Shown here: piece after piece, positions 25,347 through 35,406 of the stretch
Numbering within the stretch: position 1 is the stretch's first letter
How the letters are laid out: every line of letters begins with the position of its first letter
Assembly (NCBI RefSeq): GCF_963677155.1
Contig: NZ_OY781884.1
Location: 4,770,501 to 4,834,500 of the forward strand
Direction of reading: 5' to 3'
Origin: an uncultured Draconibacterium sp.
Lineage (GTDB): Bacteria; Bacteroidota; Bacteroidia; Bacteroidales; Prolixibacteraceae
Length of the DNA: 64,000 nt
Program-made: the position numbers and the translations under genes
Notes under the pieces: model-generated
Told to the model about the DNA's origin: nothing
What the model saw: only the letters and a program-made list of their open reading frames with translations
Databases searched by the model: none

Positions 25347-26933
25347 ATGAACTCATTTACGCTGGGATTGGTAGTTGTAATCTACCTTTTAGTTATTGCT
25401 TACCTCGGATACCGGGGCTACAGTCAAACAAAATCGGCAAAAGACTATCTGCTTGCCGGAAGAGATATTCATCCCTTTGTGATGGCGATGTCGTATGGAG
25501 CCACTTTTATTTCAACTTCGGCTATTATTGGGTTTGGAGGAATTGCTGGTGTGTACGGAATGGGATTAATTTGGTTAACAGCATTGAATATAATAATTGG
25601 TGTGTTTATCGCATTTATCTTCTTTGGGCGCGTTACCCGAAAGATGGGGCACAACCTCGATGCACATACCTTTCCCGAATTTTTGGGTAATCGTTTTCAA
25701 TCGAAAAAAATTCAGATCATCAGTGGAGCGGTAATTTTTGTTTCAATGCCGCTTTATGCGGCGGTTGTATTGATTGGTGGTGCACGGTTTATCGAAAGTA
25801 TTTTCGAGATTGATTTTTCGCTGGCTTTAACTTTTTTCTCCATTATTATTGCTGCCTATGTAATTGCCGGTGGTTTAAAAGGTGTAATGTACACCGATGC
25901 ACTGCAGGGAAGTATTATGTTCCTTAGTTTGTTCTTTTTGCTGATTGTTACCTACCAAAAACTTGGCGGAGTAAGTGCCGCACACCATGCGCTTACCAAT
26001 ATGGCAGACATAGTGCCGGAAAATTTGAAAACAGCCGGACACGAAGGGTGGACAGCTTTCCCAAAAATAAATTCAGCATGGTGGTGGGCATTAACAACCA
26101 ATATTTTGCTAGGTGTTGGCATTGGTGTTTTGGCACAACCTCAACTTGTTGTGCGTTTTATGACCGTAAAAAGTAACCGCGAGCTGAACCGTGCAGTGTT
26201 GATTGGAGGAGTGTTTATTTTTGTGGTTACCGGTTTTATTTATACTGTTGGTGCACTTACCAATGTTTATTTTCATAATGAAGCGGGGCAGCTGGCTATT
26301 CAATTTGCGCAGGGAAATGTCGATTTAATCATTCCCGAATATATTAGCTCCGCGATGCCCGAATGGTTTGTTTATCTGTTTATGCTGGCGCTGTTATCGG
26401 CCGGAATGTCAACTCTTAGTTCGCAGTTCCATGCAATGGGAACTTCGCTGGGGCGCGATTTTATCGAGAATATTTTTCCAAATAGAAAATTCAATAGCAT
26501 GATGTTATCGAAATTATCAATCATTGTTGCAATAATTATAAGTATAATAATTGGGTATAAACTACCGGGAAGCATTGTTGCACGCGGAACAGCCATTTTC
26601 TTTGGTATTTGTGCAGCGGCTTTTTTACCGGTTTATTTTGCAGCGCTGTATTGGAAGCGGGCAACAAAAAAGGCTGCCGTTTGGAGTATTCTTGCGGGTT
26701 TGGGAGCAAGTGCTTTTGCCCTGACTTTTATGCATGCAAAAGAATCGGAACCGCTGGGAATTTGTCAGGCCCTCTTCGGAAAACCATCGCTGGCAACCGA
26801 ATTTCCATGGATGATCATAGACCCGATAATGATTGCCATGCCGGTATCGATAGTGGTGCTGATCGCTGTTTCTTTGTTTACGCAAAAAACGTCCGACGAG
26901 CACCTGGCAACCTGCTATCAAGGAATAAAATAA
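25347..26933 (+). CDS. sodium:solute symporter family transporter
   Basis: A 528-residue integral membrane protein with about 13 hydrophobic segments and the family's early GYRGYSQTKSAKDYLLAGRD and GATFISTSAIIGFGG segments, the latter contributing to the sodium site. Substrates in the family include monocarboxylates, amino acids, sugars and, in some cases, arylacetates. Between two ACT and two paaK genes it is most likely an importer of phenylacetate-type acids, which is inference. The small accessory protein precedes it directly. Confidence 0.9.
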   Translation: MNSFTLGLVVVIYLLVIAYLGYRGYSQTKSAKDYLLAGRDIHPFVMAMSYGATFISTSAIIGFGGIAGVYGMGLIWLTALNIIIGVFIAFIFFGRVTRKMGHNLDAHTFPEFLGNRFQSKKIQIISGAVIFVSMPLYAAVVLIGGARFIESIFEIDFSLALTFFSIIIAAYVIAGGLKGVMYTDALQGSIMFLSLFFLLIVTYQKLGGVSAAHHALTNMADIVPENLKTAGHEGWTAFPKINSAWWWALTTNILLGVGIGVLAQPQLVVRFMTVKSNRELNRAVLIGGVFIFVVTGFIYTVGALTNVYFHNEAGQLAIQFAQGNVDLIIPEYISSAMPEWFVYLFMLALLSAGMSTLSSQFHAMGTSLGRDFIENIFPNRKFNSMMLSKLSIIVAIIISIIIGYKLPGSIVARGTAIFFGICAAAFLPVYFAALYWKRATKKAAVWSILAGLGASAFALTFMHAKESEPLGICQALFGKPSLATEFPWMIIDPIMIAMPVSIVVLIAVSLFTQKTSDEHLATCYQGIK

Positions 26934-27040
26934 TGGAATGGGTTTTACCCGAACTGAAAATATGATTTCCGTTGTGGAAAGTTTACCTAATAAACTTTAT
27001 TTTTACGGAACCATGTTGAATAAACGAAAAAACTACAATT

Positions 27041-27472
27041 ATGGCATTTGAAATATCTGTTTTTCTTGAAAACAAGATCACCCATTTTGAGGCGATCACT
27101 GCGCTGTTAAAAAAAGAAGGAATAAACATTCGTACGCTTACTTTAAATAACATGGCACACGGATGGGGGGTATTAAGTCTGCTGGTCGATAATCCAGATG
27201 AGGCTTACAAGCTTCTTACCGACCATGGAAACTCTGTGGCGATGAAAGAGGTGATTGCGCTTGAAATGAAAGACGAAGCGGGAGGATTGGATGAGATACT
27301 GGTGACAATTGCACGTGCCGGGATTCACATTGAAAGTGCTTATACGCGCCTTATTGCCGAAAGTAATCTTGCCGTACTGTTACTTGAAGTGCCAGATGTT
27401 TTGGAGGCTGTTCGTCGTTTGGAAATCAACCATGTGAAAATTCTTGATGATAAAGTAGTTTACGGAAAATAG
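27041..27472 (+). CDS. tandem ACT domain protein B
   Basis: A 143-residue double ACT protein. It begins [20 protein letters not shown] and shares [25 protein letters not shown] and a final VYGK with protein A at 24691, at the same spacing. It sits 107 bases after the symporter and 65 before the second ligase. It probably forms homo- or heterodimers with its paralogues and binds an amino acid; the ligand is unknown. Confidence 0.85.
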   Translation: MAFEISVFLENKITHFEAITALLKKEGINIRTLTLNNMAHGWGVLSLLVDNPDEAYKLLTDHGNSVAMKEVIALEMKDEAGGLDEILVTIARAGIHIESAYTRLIAESNLAVLLLEVPDVLEAVRRLEINHVKILDDKVVYGK

Positions 27473-27537
27473 CATTTGCCAAAATACCCGATTGTAGACC
27501 AAAAACAACATGTAAAACCAAAGATGAACTAAATTTT

Positions 27538-28836
27538 ATGATTTGGAATGAAAAGATAGAATGCGCCTCTCGCGATGAGATGGCCGCTGTTCAAAGCGAG
27601 CGATTAAAACAAACCGTTCAGCGTATTTACCACAATATACCGAGCTACCGCACAAAAATGCAGGAAATAGGCATGTTGCCGGGTGATGTACGTTCGGTAG
27701 AAGATTTAAAAAACCTGCCGTTTACCAATAAAACCGATTTGCGCGATAATTATCCGTTTGGAATGTTTACCGTACCCATGAGCGAAATTGTACGTGTACA
27801 TGCCAGCTCGGGAACTACTGGAAAACCAACGGTTGTTGGCTACACCCGAAACGACCTGAGTATGTGGGCTGAAGTGGTTACCCGCTCGCTATGTATGTCG
27901 GGCGTAACGCGTAACGACATTGTACAGGTGGCCTATGGTTACGGACTGTTCACCGGCGGTTTGGGATTACATTACGGAACCGAAAATCTTGGTGCAACGG
28001 TAATTCCAATTTCGGGGGGGAATACGAAGAAGCAAATTCAGTTGATGCAGGATTTTGGTTCGTCGGTAATTGCGTGTACACCTTCGTATGCTTTATTTTT
28101 GGCCGAGGTAATGCAGGAAATGGGCATTGAACCGGAAGAACTGAAACTGCGGGTTGGAATTTTTGGTGCCGAGCCCTGGAGCGAAAGCATGCGCAAGGAG
28201 ATTGAAGCAAAACTGAAGTTAAAAGCGATTGATATTTATGGGTTAAGTGAAGTAATTGGACCAGGAGTTTCGTGCGAGTGCGAGCACCAGGTTGGAATGC
28301 ATGTTAACGAAGATCATTTCATTCCGGAAATTTTGGATACGGAAACACTCCAGCCTGTTACTCCCGGAGAAGTGGGAGAGTTGGTATTTTCAACCATTAC
28401 GAAGGAAGGAATTCCGATTTTGCGTTACCGTACGCGCGACCTTACCCGACTGATTTACGATAAATGTGAGTGCGGACGTACGCTGGTGCGCATGGAAAAA
28501 TGTAAAGGCCGCTCTGATGATATGCTAATCATTCGTGGTGTGAATGTATTCCCATCGCAAATTGAAAGTGTATTGCTTGAAATGAGTGAAACAGAACCAC
28601 ACTATCTGTTAATTGTGGAGCGCGAAGGAACTTTGGACATACTAAAACTAATGGTGGAAGTTCAGGAGCAGTTTTTTTCCGATGAAGTGCGAGAACTGGA
28701 GAAACTGAAGAAGAAAATAACGCACAATATTCAAAGTACGCTGGGTATTTCAGTAGATGTGAAACTGGTGGAACCAAAAACCATTGAGCGTACAGCAGGA
28801 AAAGCAAAACGTGTAATCGATAACCGTAAAATCTAA
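27538..28836 (+). CDS. paaK: phenylacetate-CoA ligase (second copy)
   Basis: A 432-residue ligase paralogous to the one at 23329. Its P-loop, [10 protein letters not shown] (89-98), followed by VVGYT, matches canonical PaaK more closely than the first copy (GTTGNPTVIFH). [22 protein letters not shown] and CKGRSDDM are all present, as is a C-terminal lysine-rich end. Two ligases in one unit suggest different aromatic acids, for example phenylacetate and indoleacetate or hydroxyphenylacetate; that is inference. The next ACT gene starts 4 bases after its stop. Confidence 0.9.
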   Translation: MIWNEKIECASRDEMAAVQSERLKQTVQRIYHNIPSYRTKMQEIGMLPGDVRSVEDLKNLPFTNKTDLRDNYPFGMFTVPMSEIVRVHASSGTTGKPTVVGYTRNDLSMWAEVVTRSLCMSGVTRNDIVQVAYGYGLFTGGLGLHYGTENLGATVIPISGGNTKKQIQLMQDFGSSVIACTPSYALFLAEVMQEMGIEPEELKLRVGIFGAEPWSESMRKEIEAKLKLKAIDIYGLSEVIGPGVSCECEHQVGMHVNEDHFIPEILDTETLQPVTPGEVGELVFSTITKEGIPILRYRTRDLTRLIYDKCECGRTLVRMEKCKGRSDDMLIIRGVNVFPSQIESVLLEMSETEPHYLLIVEREGTLDILKLMVEVQEQFFSDEVRELEKLKKKITHNIQSTLGISVDVKLVEPKTIERTAGKAKRVIDNRKI

Positions 28837-28840
28837 AGCT

Positions 28841-29269
28841 ATGATCATTAAACAAGTTTCAGTTTTTTTAGAGAACAAGTCAGGGCGATTAAACGAAGTG
28901 ACAAAAATACTGGCTGATGCCGGAATAAACCTGTCGGCGTTTACTATTGCCGATACTTCCGATTTTGGAATTCTACGAATGATCGTTTCTGAGCCGGAAA
29001 AAGCATGCACGGTGTTAAAAGATAGCGGGTTTTCGGTAAAAACCACCGATGTTGTTTTGGCCAAAACGCCCAATCAGCCGGGAAGCTTGAGCAAGCTGCT
29101 GGATATTCTGCAAAAAGAGGAAGTGTTTATTGAATACATGTACGCTTTTTCTATGAAAGATGAAGGAGCAGTTACCGTAATTCGTCCAACACGTGTTGAA
29201 CGTTGTGTTGAGATGTTGCAGAAACATAAAACGGAATTAATACGGGCCGACGAACTTTACCAACTGTAG
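28841..29269 (+). CDS. tandem ACT domain protein C
   Basis: A 142-residue double ACT protein, clearly more diverged from A and B (start IIKQVSVFLENKSGRLNEVT, second domain after about residue 70 with PGSLSKLLDIL). It has the classic ACT glycine after the first strand (NKSGRL and NQPGSL), which places it nearer to regulatory ACT proteins of amino acid metabolism. It is coupled to the second ligase by a 4-base gap and followed by a strong terminator. Confidence 0.85.
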   Translation: MIIKQVSVFLENKSGRLNEVTKILADAGINLSAFTIADTSDFGILRMIVSEPEKACTVLKDSGFSVKTTDVVLAKTPNQPGSLSKLLDILQKEEVFIEYMYAFSMKDEGAVTVIRPTRVERCVEMLQKHKTELIRADELYQL

Positions 29270-29291
29270 TCGCAAATCGATACGAAAATAT

Positions 29292-29327
29292 AAAAGCGGA
29301 TTTCCGGGAGGGGATCCGCTTTTTTTG
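29292..29327 (+). terminator. intrinsic terminator ending the aromatic unit
   Basis: AAAAGCGGAT pairs with ATCCGCTTTT around a C/G-rich loop, followed by T residues. It ends the porin-to-ACT C unit 22 bases after its last stop. Confidence 0.8.
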
Positions 29328-29422
29328 TGCATTTCTGTTTTATGATCCAAGCTAAATTAAAATTCATTGCAACTGAACGGAATCATTATCGTAAATTGGA
29401 GGATCAAAAAAAACGATAAAAC

Positions 29423-30157
29423 ATGGAAGTACTTGGAATTGATTTTGGCGGATCGGGGATTAAGGGAGCAATTGTGGATACCAAAACAGGAGAGTTAGTT
29501 ACTGAACGACACCGTATTGAAACTCCGCAACCGGCAACTCCTGACGCTGTGGCAGAAGTAATGGCACAACTTACCCATCATTTTAACTGGAAGGGCAAAG
29601 TTGGAGTTGGTGTTCCTGCTGTAGTAAAAAACGGTGTGATGTTAACCGCTGCGAACATCGATAAAAGTTGGATAGGACAGGAAGTCAACAAGCAATTATC
29701 AGATAAAACAGGCTGCGAAGTGGAGTGTGTAAACGATGCCGATGCTGCAGGAATTGCCGAGATTCATTTTGGTGCCGGAGCCAAAGAAAAAGGCATGGTA
29801 TTTCTACTTACTGTAGGAACCGGAATAGGAACAGTAATTTTTATCGACAAACACCTTGTTCCGAATTTGGAGTTGGGACATCTGGAGTTTAATGGCAAAA
29901 CCATTGAACGTTATTCTGCAGATTCAGTGCGAAAAAGAAAAAACCTGTCGTGGGAAGAGTGGGGCATACGTTTTAACAAAGTACTGGATTATTACGACAA
30001 GATGTTTAATCCCAACCTGTTTATTATTGGTGGCGGAGTAAGCAAAAAAATGGATAAGTTTGAGGATTGTGTAAAATTGGATACTCCGGTAGTACCTGCC
30101 GAAATGCAAAACAATGCCGGTATTATCGGCGCTGCTTTAAATATGGTTTATAAGTAA
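29423..30157 (+). CDS. polyphosphate glucokinase-like ROK protein
   Basis: A 244-residue ROK-family sugar kinase. The phosphate loop is [13 protein letters not shown], and GTGIGTVIF is the second nucleotide motif. The zinc-binding cysteine motif of most ROK proteins is absent; instead it has [19 protein letters not shown], as in polyphosphate glucokinases, and the length fits that group. It probably phosphorylates glucose with polyphosphate and perhaps ATP in the cytosol. It is monocistronic after the terminator and converges with the serine hydrolase gene, 20 bases between. Confidence 0.82.
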   Translation: MEVLGIDFGGSGIKGAIVDTKTGELVTERHRIETPQPATPDAVAEVMAQLTHHFNWKGKVGVGVPAVVKNGVMLTAANIDKSWIGQEVNKQLSDKTGCEVECVNDADAAGIAEIHFGAGAKEKGMVFLLTVGTGIGTVIFIDKHLVPNLELGHLEFNGKTIERYSADSVRKRKNLSWEEWGIRFNKVLDYYDKMFNPNLFIIGGGVSKKMDKFEDCVKLDTPVVPAEMQNNAGIIGAALNMVYK

Positions 30158-30177
30158 TCTGTAACCAGTGAATTCCA

Positions 30178-31233
30178 TCAATGGGCATTATGATGTTTCT
30201 TTACGATTCTCATAACCCGCCTGTATACAATTTCCATTGTGCTCCATTCGTATCCTTCAAAATTGGTAGTATTTACAAATTGAATAACAACTGTGTCGAT
30301 GTCTTTGTGGTATTTGGCAATGCTCATGTAACCCGGCATTAATCCTGTGTGTTCGTAAACGTAAATTGAGGAGTAGATTTCCTGTTCACCCTCATTAAAC
30401 ACCGAGCCATCATTTAATGCCCGCAGAAAAATGCCAACGTCTTCGGCGCTGGCAACCATCGAAGTAAGCTTGGTTCCGTAATCTCCGGCTTTAATATCTT
30501 CTTCAATTCCACCATAATAACCACTCATTACATCGTCAATATTTTGTTCGTTAATTGCTCCATAAGTATTTTTCAGTCCAAGCGGATCCAGAATTTCCTT
30601 TTTAATTGTTTGAAATACTTCTTTTCCTGTCACCTTTTCAATCAGCATCGAAATCAACAAATAGTTGGTGTTCGAGTATCGGTATTTTGCATCGGGGGCA
30701 AAGTCGGCTGGTAAATCAAGCACGCGTTCAAGTGCCTCTTCACTGCTCGACGGTGGAGTAACCCAAAAGTTTGGTGTATCGGTTAAATTCGGAATCCCGC
30801 TGCGGTGTTGCACCAGCATTCTGAGGGTGATTTTGTCCGCATTTTCAATTCTTCCAATCAACTCGGGGAAATAATCAGCTAGCGTTTTATCCAGCGACAA
30901 ACGTCCGTCGTTTACCATTTTTGCAATAACAACCGCATTATATAGCTTGCTGATGCTGGCAATTTTGAATAATGAATGGGGATCTGCCGGAGTCTTGTTT
31001 TCTCTGTTTTTGTATCCGGCAGCATAAAAAGCAGGTTCTTTTCCGGCTTCATCAACATATACAATTATACCGTCAAACCCGTATTTGATGCTTTTGTCGA
31101 GCTGTTGCTGAACCGTATCAGGGAGTGGAGAAAGCATAATTTTCAACAATAACCACGGAACAAAAAATAGTGATATGGCGGTTCCTGTAAATAGTATTAT
31201 TCTGATAATTAGTGTTGTTTGTTTCTTTTTCAT
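30178..31233 (-). CDS. membrane-anchored serine hydrolase (class C beta-lactamase fold)
   Basis: A 351-residue protein with one N-terminal membrane segment (about 8-33) and a periplasmic beta-lactamase/D-aminopeptidase-like domain. Ser93-x-x-Lys96 (SISK) is the nucleophile motif, YSN in YRYSNTNY is the second, and HTG in EHTGLMPGY is the third. True beta-lactamase activity is unlikely to be the main role; relatives are peptidases or esterases acting on peptidoglycan or D-amino acid peptides. It is last of a three-gene set (ankyrin, acyltransferase, hydrolase) with gaps of 21 and 28 bases. Confidence 0.88.
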   Translation of the reverse strand: MKKKQTTLIIRIILFTGTAISLFFVPWLLLKIMLSPLPDTVQQQLDKSIKYGFDGIIVYVDEAGKEPAFYAAGYKNRENKTPADPHSLFKIASISKLYNAVVIAKMVNDGRLSLDKTLADYFPELIGRIENADKITLRMLVQHRSGIPNLTDTPNFWVTPPSSSEEALERVLDLPADFAPDAKYRYSNTNYLLISMLIEKVTGKEVFQTIKKEILDPLGLKNTYGAINEQNIDDVMSGYYGGIEEDIKAGDYGTKLTSMVASAEDVGIFLRALNDGSVFNEGEQEIYSSIYVYEHTGLMPGYMSIAKYHKDIDTVVIQFVNTTNFEGYEWSTMEIVYRRVMRIVKKHHNAH

Positions 31234-31261
31234 TATTGCAATTTTATTCTGAATGAAGTAT

Positions 31262-32350
31262 TTATGCTGCCTTCTGTAACAGTCTCTTTTCTACTTTGTT
31301 GATTTTGGGTTTTAAACCAAACAGTGGTCGTAAAAATCCAATTCTTCTTATTATAAGTTCATAAATAATAAAACAAGTGACAAAAGTAAATGCTGTTACT
31401 GCAATAAATTTAGCCATTGGTGGTAGTTGTGTTGGCAAAATTAGTAGTGCGCCTGCATATAAAACAAACATATGAATAATGTAAACAGGATAAGCAGCGT
31501 GGCTTAAGTAATTAAGTGCGGCGCTTGGTTTGTTGAGGTATTGATTTCCCAGACCGAAAATGCCAAATATCCAGCAATTTGATTCGATAGCCATCAAATA
31601 TCCCGGAGAATTGGTTTCGAACAACTGTAAGCGGATGGCGTATAATACCAATGCCAGCCCAAGATACAACCATTTCCATTTCGATACGGTTTGCCAAAAC
31701 AGTTGTCCGCTGTACACAAATAGAAACCCCAAAAAGAAGGCTAGTAGTCCCAGAAAAAAGCCGTGCCATGTTTCGGCGTAAACAGAAAAGATTTGAGGTT
31801 TTACCAGCAGGGTTTCAGCAATAAAAAATACCGATAAAGCTAAAGGACCCAATGGGTTTTTCGTTAAAACAGACATTGCCTTTCTGAATTTTCCTTCCTT
31901 GTTGTTCATCAAGTAAAAAAATAGTGGAGTTAATACCAATACATAAATGAAGATGTTGCCAAGAAACCATAAATGTCCCATGTGCGGATAATAACTTAAT
32001 GGCAAATTATAGAACGTTTGAAAAATCATAAAATGAAGAGGAGTAATGGCCAGTACTCCAAAAATTAGTGGAATCATAATCCGGCGGGTGCGTTCGCCAA
32101 GTAATTGTGCATAGTTGCGTTTTCGCATGGCAAAATACAAACCCATTCCCGATACATAGAACAAGAGAGGAATGCGCCAAACATTCAGCAACGTCATGGG
32201 CTTCCATAAATTTTCAAGGCTTTCATCGCTTTTTATAAAGCCAACAAACATGGCCCATGGTTGGAAAACGATGGCGATGTGGTAAATCAACAATAACCCG
32301 ATTGCCAACACACGTAACCAATCAATATCGTATCTTCTTTCTGTTTTCAT
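31262..32350 (-). CDS. acyltransferase 3 family membrane protein
   Basis: A 362-residue integral membrane acyltransferase with about ten membrane segments. The start, RYDIDWLRVLAIGLLLIYH, carries the family's D-x-L-R motif with the catalytic His (His21). MGHLWFLGNIFIY is the second conserved region. Members transfer acetyl or other acyl groups to sugars of cell-surface glycans or peptidoglycan. The target is unknown, but the adjacent serine hydrolase gives an envelope setting. Confidence 0.88.
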   Translation of the reverse strand: MKTERRYDIDWLRVLAIGLLLIYHIAIVFQPWAMFVGFIKSDESLENLWKPMTLLNVWRIPLLFYVSGMGLYFAMRKRNYAQLLGERTRRIMIPLIFGVLAITPLHFMIFQTFYNLPLSYYPHMGHLWFLGNIFIYVLVLTPLFFYLMNNKEGKFRKAMSVLTKNPLGPLALSVFFIAETLLVKPQIFSVYAETWHGFFLGLLAFFLGFLFVYSGQLFWQTVSKWKWLYLGLALVLYAIRLQLFETNSPGYLMAIESNCWIFGIFGLGNQYLNKPSAALNYLSHAAYPVYIIHMFVLYAGALLILPTQLPPMAKFIAVTAFTFVTCFIIYELIIRRIGFLRPLFGLKPKINKVEKRLLQKAA

Positions 32351-32371
32351 TTTCTTTTAGCTTTAATCTGA

Positions 32372-32962
32372 TTACTGCAACATCATGGCAACTACGGGGC
32401 GGTTTTTTTCCACTTCCTCTAAATTTATGGTTATACCAAGAGGCTCCAGTTGTTGCTGCATCATTAGGTAAATGGGTTTCATCTCGGAAAAGGGAGCCAA
32501 AACAGATTCACGTGCAGTTACACCGTAATTGTTTTTTAAGGTTTTATCTGCTTTGGCATCAATCAGCATCTGTACAATTTCTAGGTGTCCAAAAAATGCA
32601 GCTGCATGCAGTGCTGTCGATCCATCGTTATTTTTCAGGTTCAGATTGGCACCGGCGTCGATCAATGCTTTTGTAATTTCTTTTCTGTCAAACGACACCG
32701 CCGAAATTAGGGGTGTTGAACCACTCATCTGGTCTTTTAAATTAATATCGCTTCCTGCCTCAATGTGTTGTTTAATGGCTTCGAGGTTGTTCGACATAAT
32801 TGCCGCTTGCATATTGATTTTTGGTTTTTCTACTGCTGATTTTGTATTTGTACTATTTCCTGTATTATTACTTCCAGAATTAGCGCATGACGTTAATATT
32901 AAAAGTAAAATGAACGAAAAGTTTACTGCTGTTTTCACTGAAATTCTTTTTAATGTCTTCAT
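32372..32962 (-). CDS. ankyrin repeat lipoprotein
   Basis: A 196-residue exported protein. The start at 32962 gives MKTLKRISVKTAVNF, a hydrophobic segment and a lipobox LTSC; an upstream extension of 50 residues lacks any signal and is unlikely. The mature part has three to four ankyrin repeats (TPLISAV, KALIDAGANLNLKNNDGSTA, LHAAAFFGHLEIVQMLIDA). Ankyrin repeats mediate protein contacts. It leads the three-gene set with the acyltransferase and serine hydrolase and diverges from the AraC-TPR regulator. Confidence 0.85.
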   Translation of the reverse strand: MKTLKRISVKTAVNFSFILLLILTSCANSGSNNTGNSTNTKSAVEKPKINMQAAIMSNNLEAIKQHIEAGSDINLKDQMSGSTPLISAVSFDRKEITKALIDAGANLNLKNNDGSTALHAAAFFGHLEIVQMLIDAKADKTLKNNYGVTARESVLAPFSEMKPIYLMMQQQLEPLGITINLEEVEKNRPVVAMMLQ

Positions 32963-33174
32963 CTTTTGAAATTTTAATGTTTTTGATTTTGAAAATTGTT
33001 TATACAAAGATGATGGTTTCGTAAACGCTTGATTTAAACCATATGCAGCTATAAGTGTTAAGTTTGAATCGGGCATGCAACTTATGAGGCAATAATGCCA
33101 CATTTGAAGCACCCGGACTTTTTTACGCCTGCATTTTCATAAAATTTTCTACTTTCGGGTTAATTAAATTCAGC

Positions 33175-35229
33175 ATGTCGGACAGATCAATTTTTGGAGC
33201 AGATTTTATTGAAAAAGCGGAAGCGATCATTCTGGAGAATATCTCGAATGAACAGTTTGGCGTTTCTGAACTGGCCGAGCTTCTGAATATGAGCCGTTCC
33301 AGTTTACTCCGAAAAATAAAAACGCACACACAGCTTTCGGCAAGTCAGTTTATTCGTCAGGTTCGTGTTACAAAAGGCATGGAAATGCTGAAGCAAACCT
33401 CGCTAACAGTTGCCGAGATTTCGTACCAGGTAGGTTTTGGAAACACCTCATATTTCATTAAATGCTTTCGCGAACAATACGGGTATTCTCCTGGCGAAGT
33501 GCGGAAAGGAGTTTTACCGGAGGAGAACGAGAATGTTCAGGAAAGTTTTTTCAATAAATACAAATGGTATGCGCTTGGGGCAATGGCTTTGGTGGTAATG
33601 GTTCTGTCTGTTTTACTTCTCAGCAGAAAAAGCGAACCTGCCGTTGAGATAGAGAAATCGATTGCCGTGTTACCTTTTGTAAACGAGAGCAGCGATTCGC
33701 TAAATCTGTATTTTGTAAACGGGCTCATGGAATCGACTTTAAACAACCTGCAGAAAATTGGTGATCTGCGTGTTATTAGCCGAACTTCAGTGGCTAAGTA
33801 TCGCAATACGGACAAAGGTATTCCTGAAATTGCTGATGAGCTGAATGTAAATTACCTGGTGGAGGGGAGTGGACAACGTTTTGGAAATCAGGTTTTGCTA
33901 AATATCCAGTTGATTGAAGCAGCTACCGACCGGCCAATTTGGGGCGAACAATACAGTCGTGAAGTGGACGATGTATTTGCGCTTCAGAATGAAGTGGCCA
34001 GAAAAATCGCTGGCGCCATTAAGGCTGTGGTAACACCTGCGGAATTAAAACAAATAGAGAAAATACCCACTGAAAGTATGGAGGCCTACGATTATTACTT
34101 GCAGGCACTCGATTTGTATTACAACCGCACCCCCGAAAATCTAAAAAAGGCAATTTCGTTATTTGATAAAGCGATAGAAGAGGACGATCAGTTTGCGCTG
34201 GCTTATGCCAATGTGGCTATTTCGTATTATTTTCTCGATGTAAATCAGAAAGAAAAACAATATACCGAGGAAATCAACAATTTTGCTGATAAGGCGCTGC
34301 TTTACGATTCTAAATCTGTTGAAAGTCTTATTGCCAAAGCACTTTATTATATGCAAATAGAGGAGTATCAGCTAGCTCTTCCACATCTTGAAAAAGCGCT
34401 TGAGTACAATCCCAATTCATTGGCGGTGGTACAGATGCTGGCCGATTTGTATGCCCGTGTAATTCCGAATACCGCGAAATACCTGGAGTATGCGCTAAAA
34501 GGTATTCAGCTCGATATTGCAGCAAACGATTCTATCGGTAAAAGCTACATTTATTTGGCTCTGAGTAACGCGCTTGTTCAAAATGGTTTTGTTGATGAGG
34601 CGGCTACTTATATCGACAAATGTCTCGATTTTAATCCTGAGAATTATTATGCGCCACTGATGAAAGCTTATATTTTGTATGCTGAAGATGGCGATGGAGA
34701 GCGAACCAAAAAAATATTGCTTAAAGAGTGGAGGAAGGATACTGCCCGTCTGGATCTTTTGCAGGAAGTGGCAAAAGTTTATTACTACCAGGAGGATTAT
34801 GACAGTGCCTTTTATTATTTCGAGAAGTTTGTTGATGCCAGAGAAAAAGATGGCCTGGATATTTATCCACAAGAGGATGTTAAAATTGCCAGAGTCTATG
34901 AAAAGATGGGTTTGCAGGCGCAGGCCTCTAAGTTTTTCGATAGTTATAAGGCGTATTGTGAGAAAGACCAATCGATATACAAAAGTGCCAGTATGGCGGT
35001 AATGTACGCGTATGAAGGAAAATACGAAGAAGCAATTGGACAGCTTAAGATTTTTGCAACACAGGATAATTACCAGTATTGGATTTTACTTTTTCAGACC
35101 ATGGATCCGATTTTGAAACCTCTGGAAAGTAACCCTGAATACCGGAAAACGATTCAAAAAATTAACGATCGGTTTTGGAAAAAGCATGAGATTATTGAAA
35201 AAGTATTGGAGGATAAGGGATTGATATAA
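33175..35229 (+). CDS. membrane-anchored AraC-type regulator with TPR domain
   Basis: A 684-residue one-component regulator. Residues 8-110 form an AraC double helix-turn-helix (VSELAELLNMSRSSLLRKI and VAEISYQVGFGNTSYFIKCF). One membrane segment follows (about 124-146). Outside is a TolB/FlgO-like domain (SIAVLPFVNESSDSLN, then RPIWGEQYSREVDDVFALQN, about 160-300), then five or more TPR repeats up to the end. So DNA binding is cytoplasmic and the sensor is periplasmic. It diverges from the ankyrin lipoprotein gene, a possible target. A weak TACTTTCG element lies upstream. Confidence 0.85.
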   Translation: MSDRSIFGADFIEKAEAIILENISNEQFGVSELAELLNMSRSSLLRKIKTHTQLSASQFIRQVRVTKGMEMLKQTSLTVAEISYQVGFGNTSYFIKCFREQYGYSPGEVRKGVLPEENENVQESFFNKYKWYALGAMALVVMVLSVLLLSRKSEPAVEIEKSIAVLPFVNESSDSLNLYFVNGLMESTLNNLQKIGDLRVISRTSVAKYRNTDKGIPEIADELNVNYLVEGSGQRFGNQVLLNIQLIEAATDRPIWGEQYSREVDDVFALQNEVARKIAGAIKAVVTPAELKQIEKIPTESMEAYDYYLQALDLYYNRTPENLKKAISLFDKAIEEDDQFALAYANVAISYYFLDVNQKEKQYTEEINNFADKALLYDSKSVESLIAKALYYMQIEEYQLALPHLEKALEYNPNSLAVVQMLADLYARVIPNTAKYLEYALKGIQLDIAANDSIGKSYIYLALSNALVQNGFVDEAATYIDKCLDFNPENYYAPLMKAYILYAEDGDGERTKKILLKEWRKDTARLDLLQEVAKVYYYQEDYDSAFYYFEKFVDAREKDGLDIYPQEDVKIARVYEKMGLQAQASKFFDSYKAYCEKDQSIYKSASMAVMYAYEGKYEEAIGQLKIFATQDNYQYWILLFQTMDPILKPLESNPEYRKTIQKINDRFWKKHEIIEKVLEDKGLI

Positions 35230-35406
35230 GGAGTTGATTCGCGTTTGGTAAAACTTCCAACTTGATTTTTTTTACTGTATAGTCGCATGTGTATAGTACC
35301 CCTTCGCGAGTTCTTTCTTCAAAAGAAGTCCGTTTTCAACAAAAACAATTACATTAAGCAGCCGTTTTTGTTCTTAATGGTTTTACGAAAAAAACTATTC
35401 TGTTTA

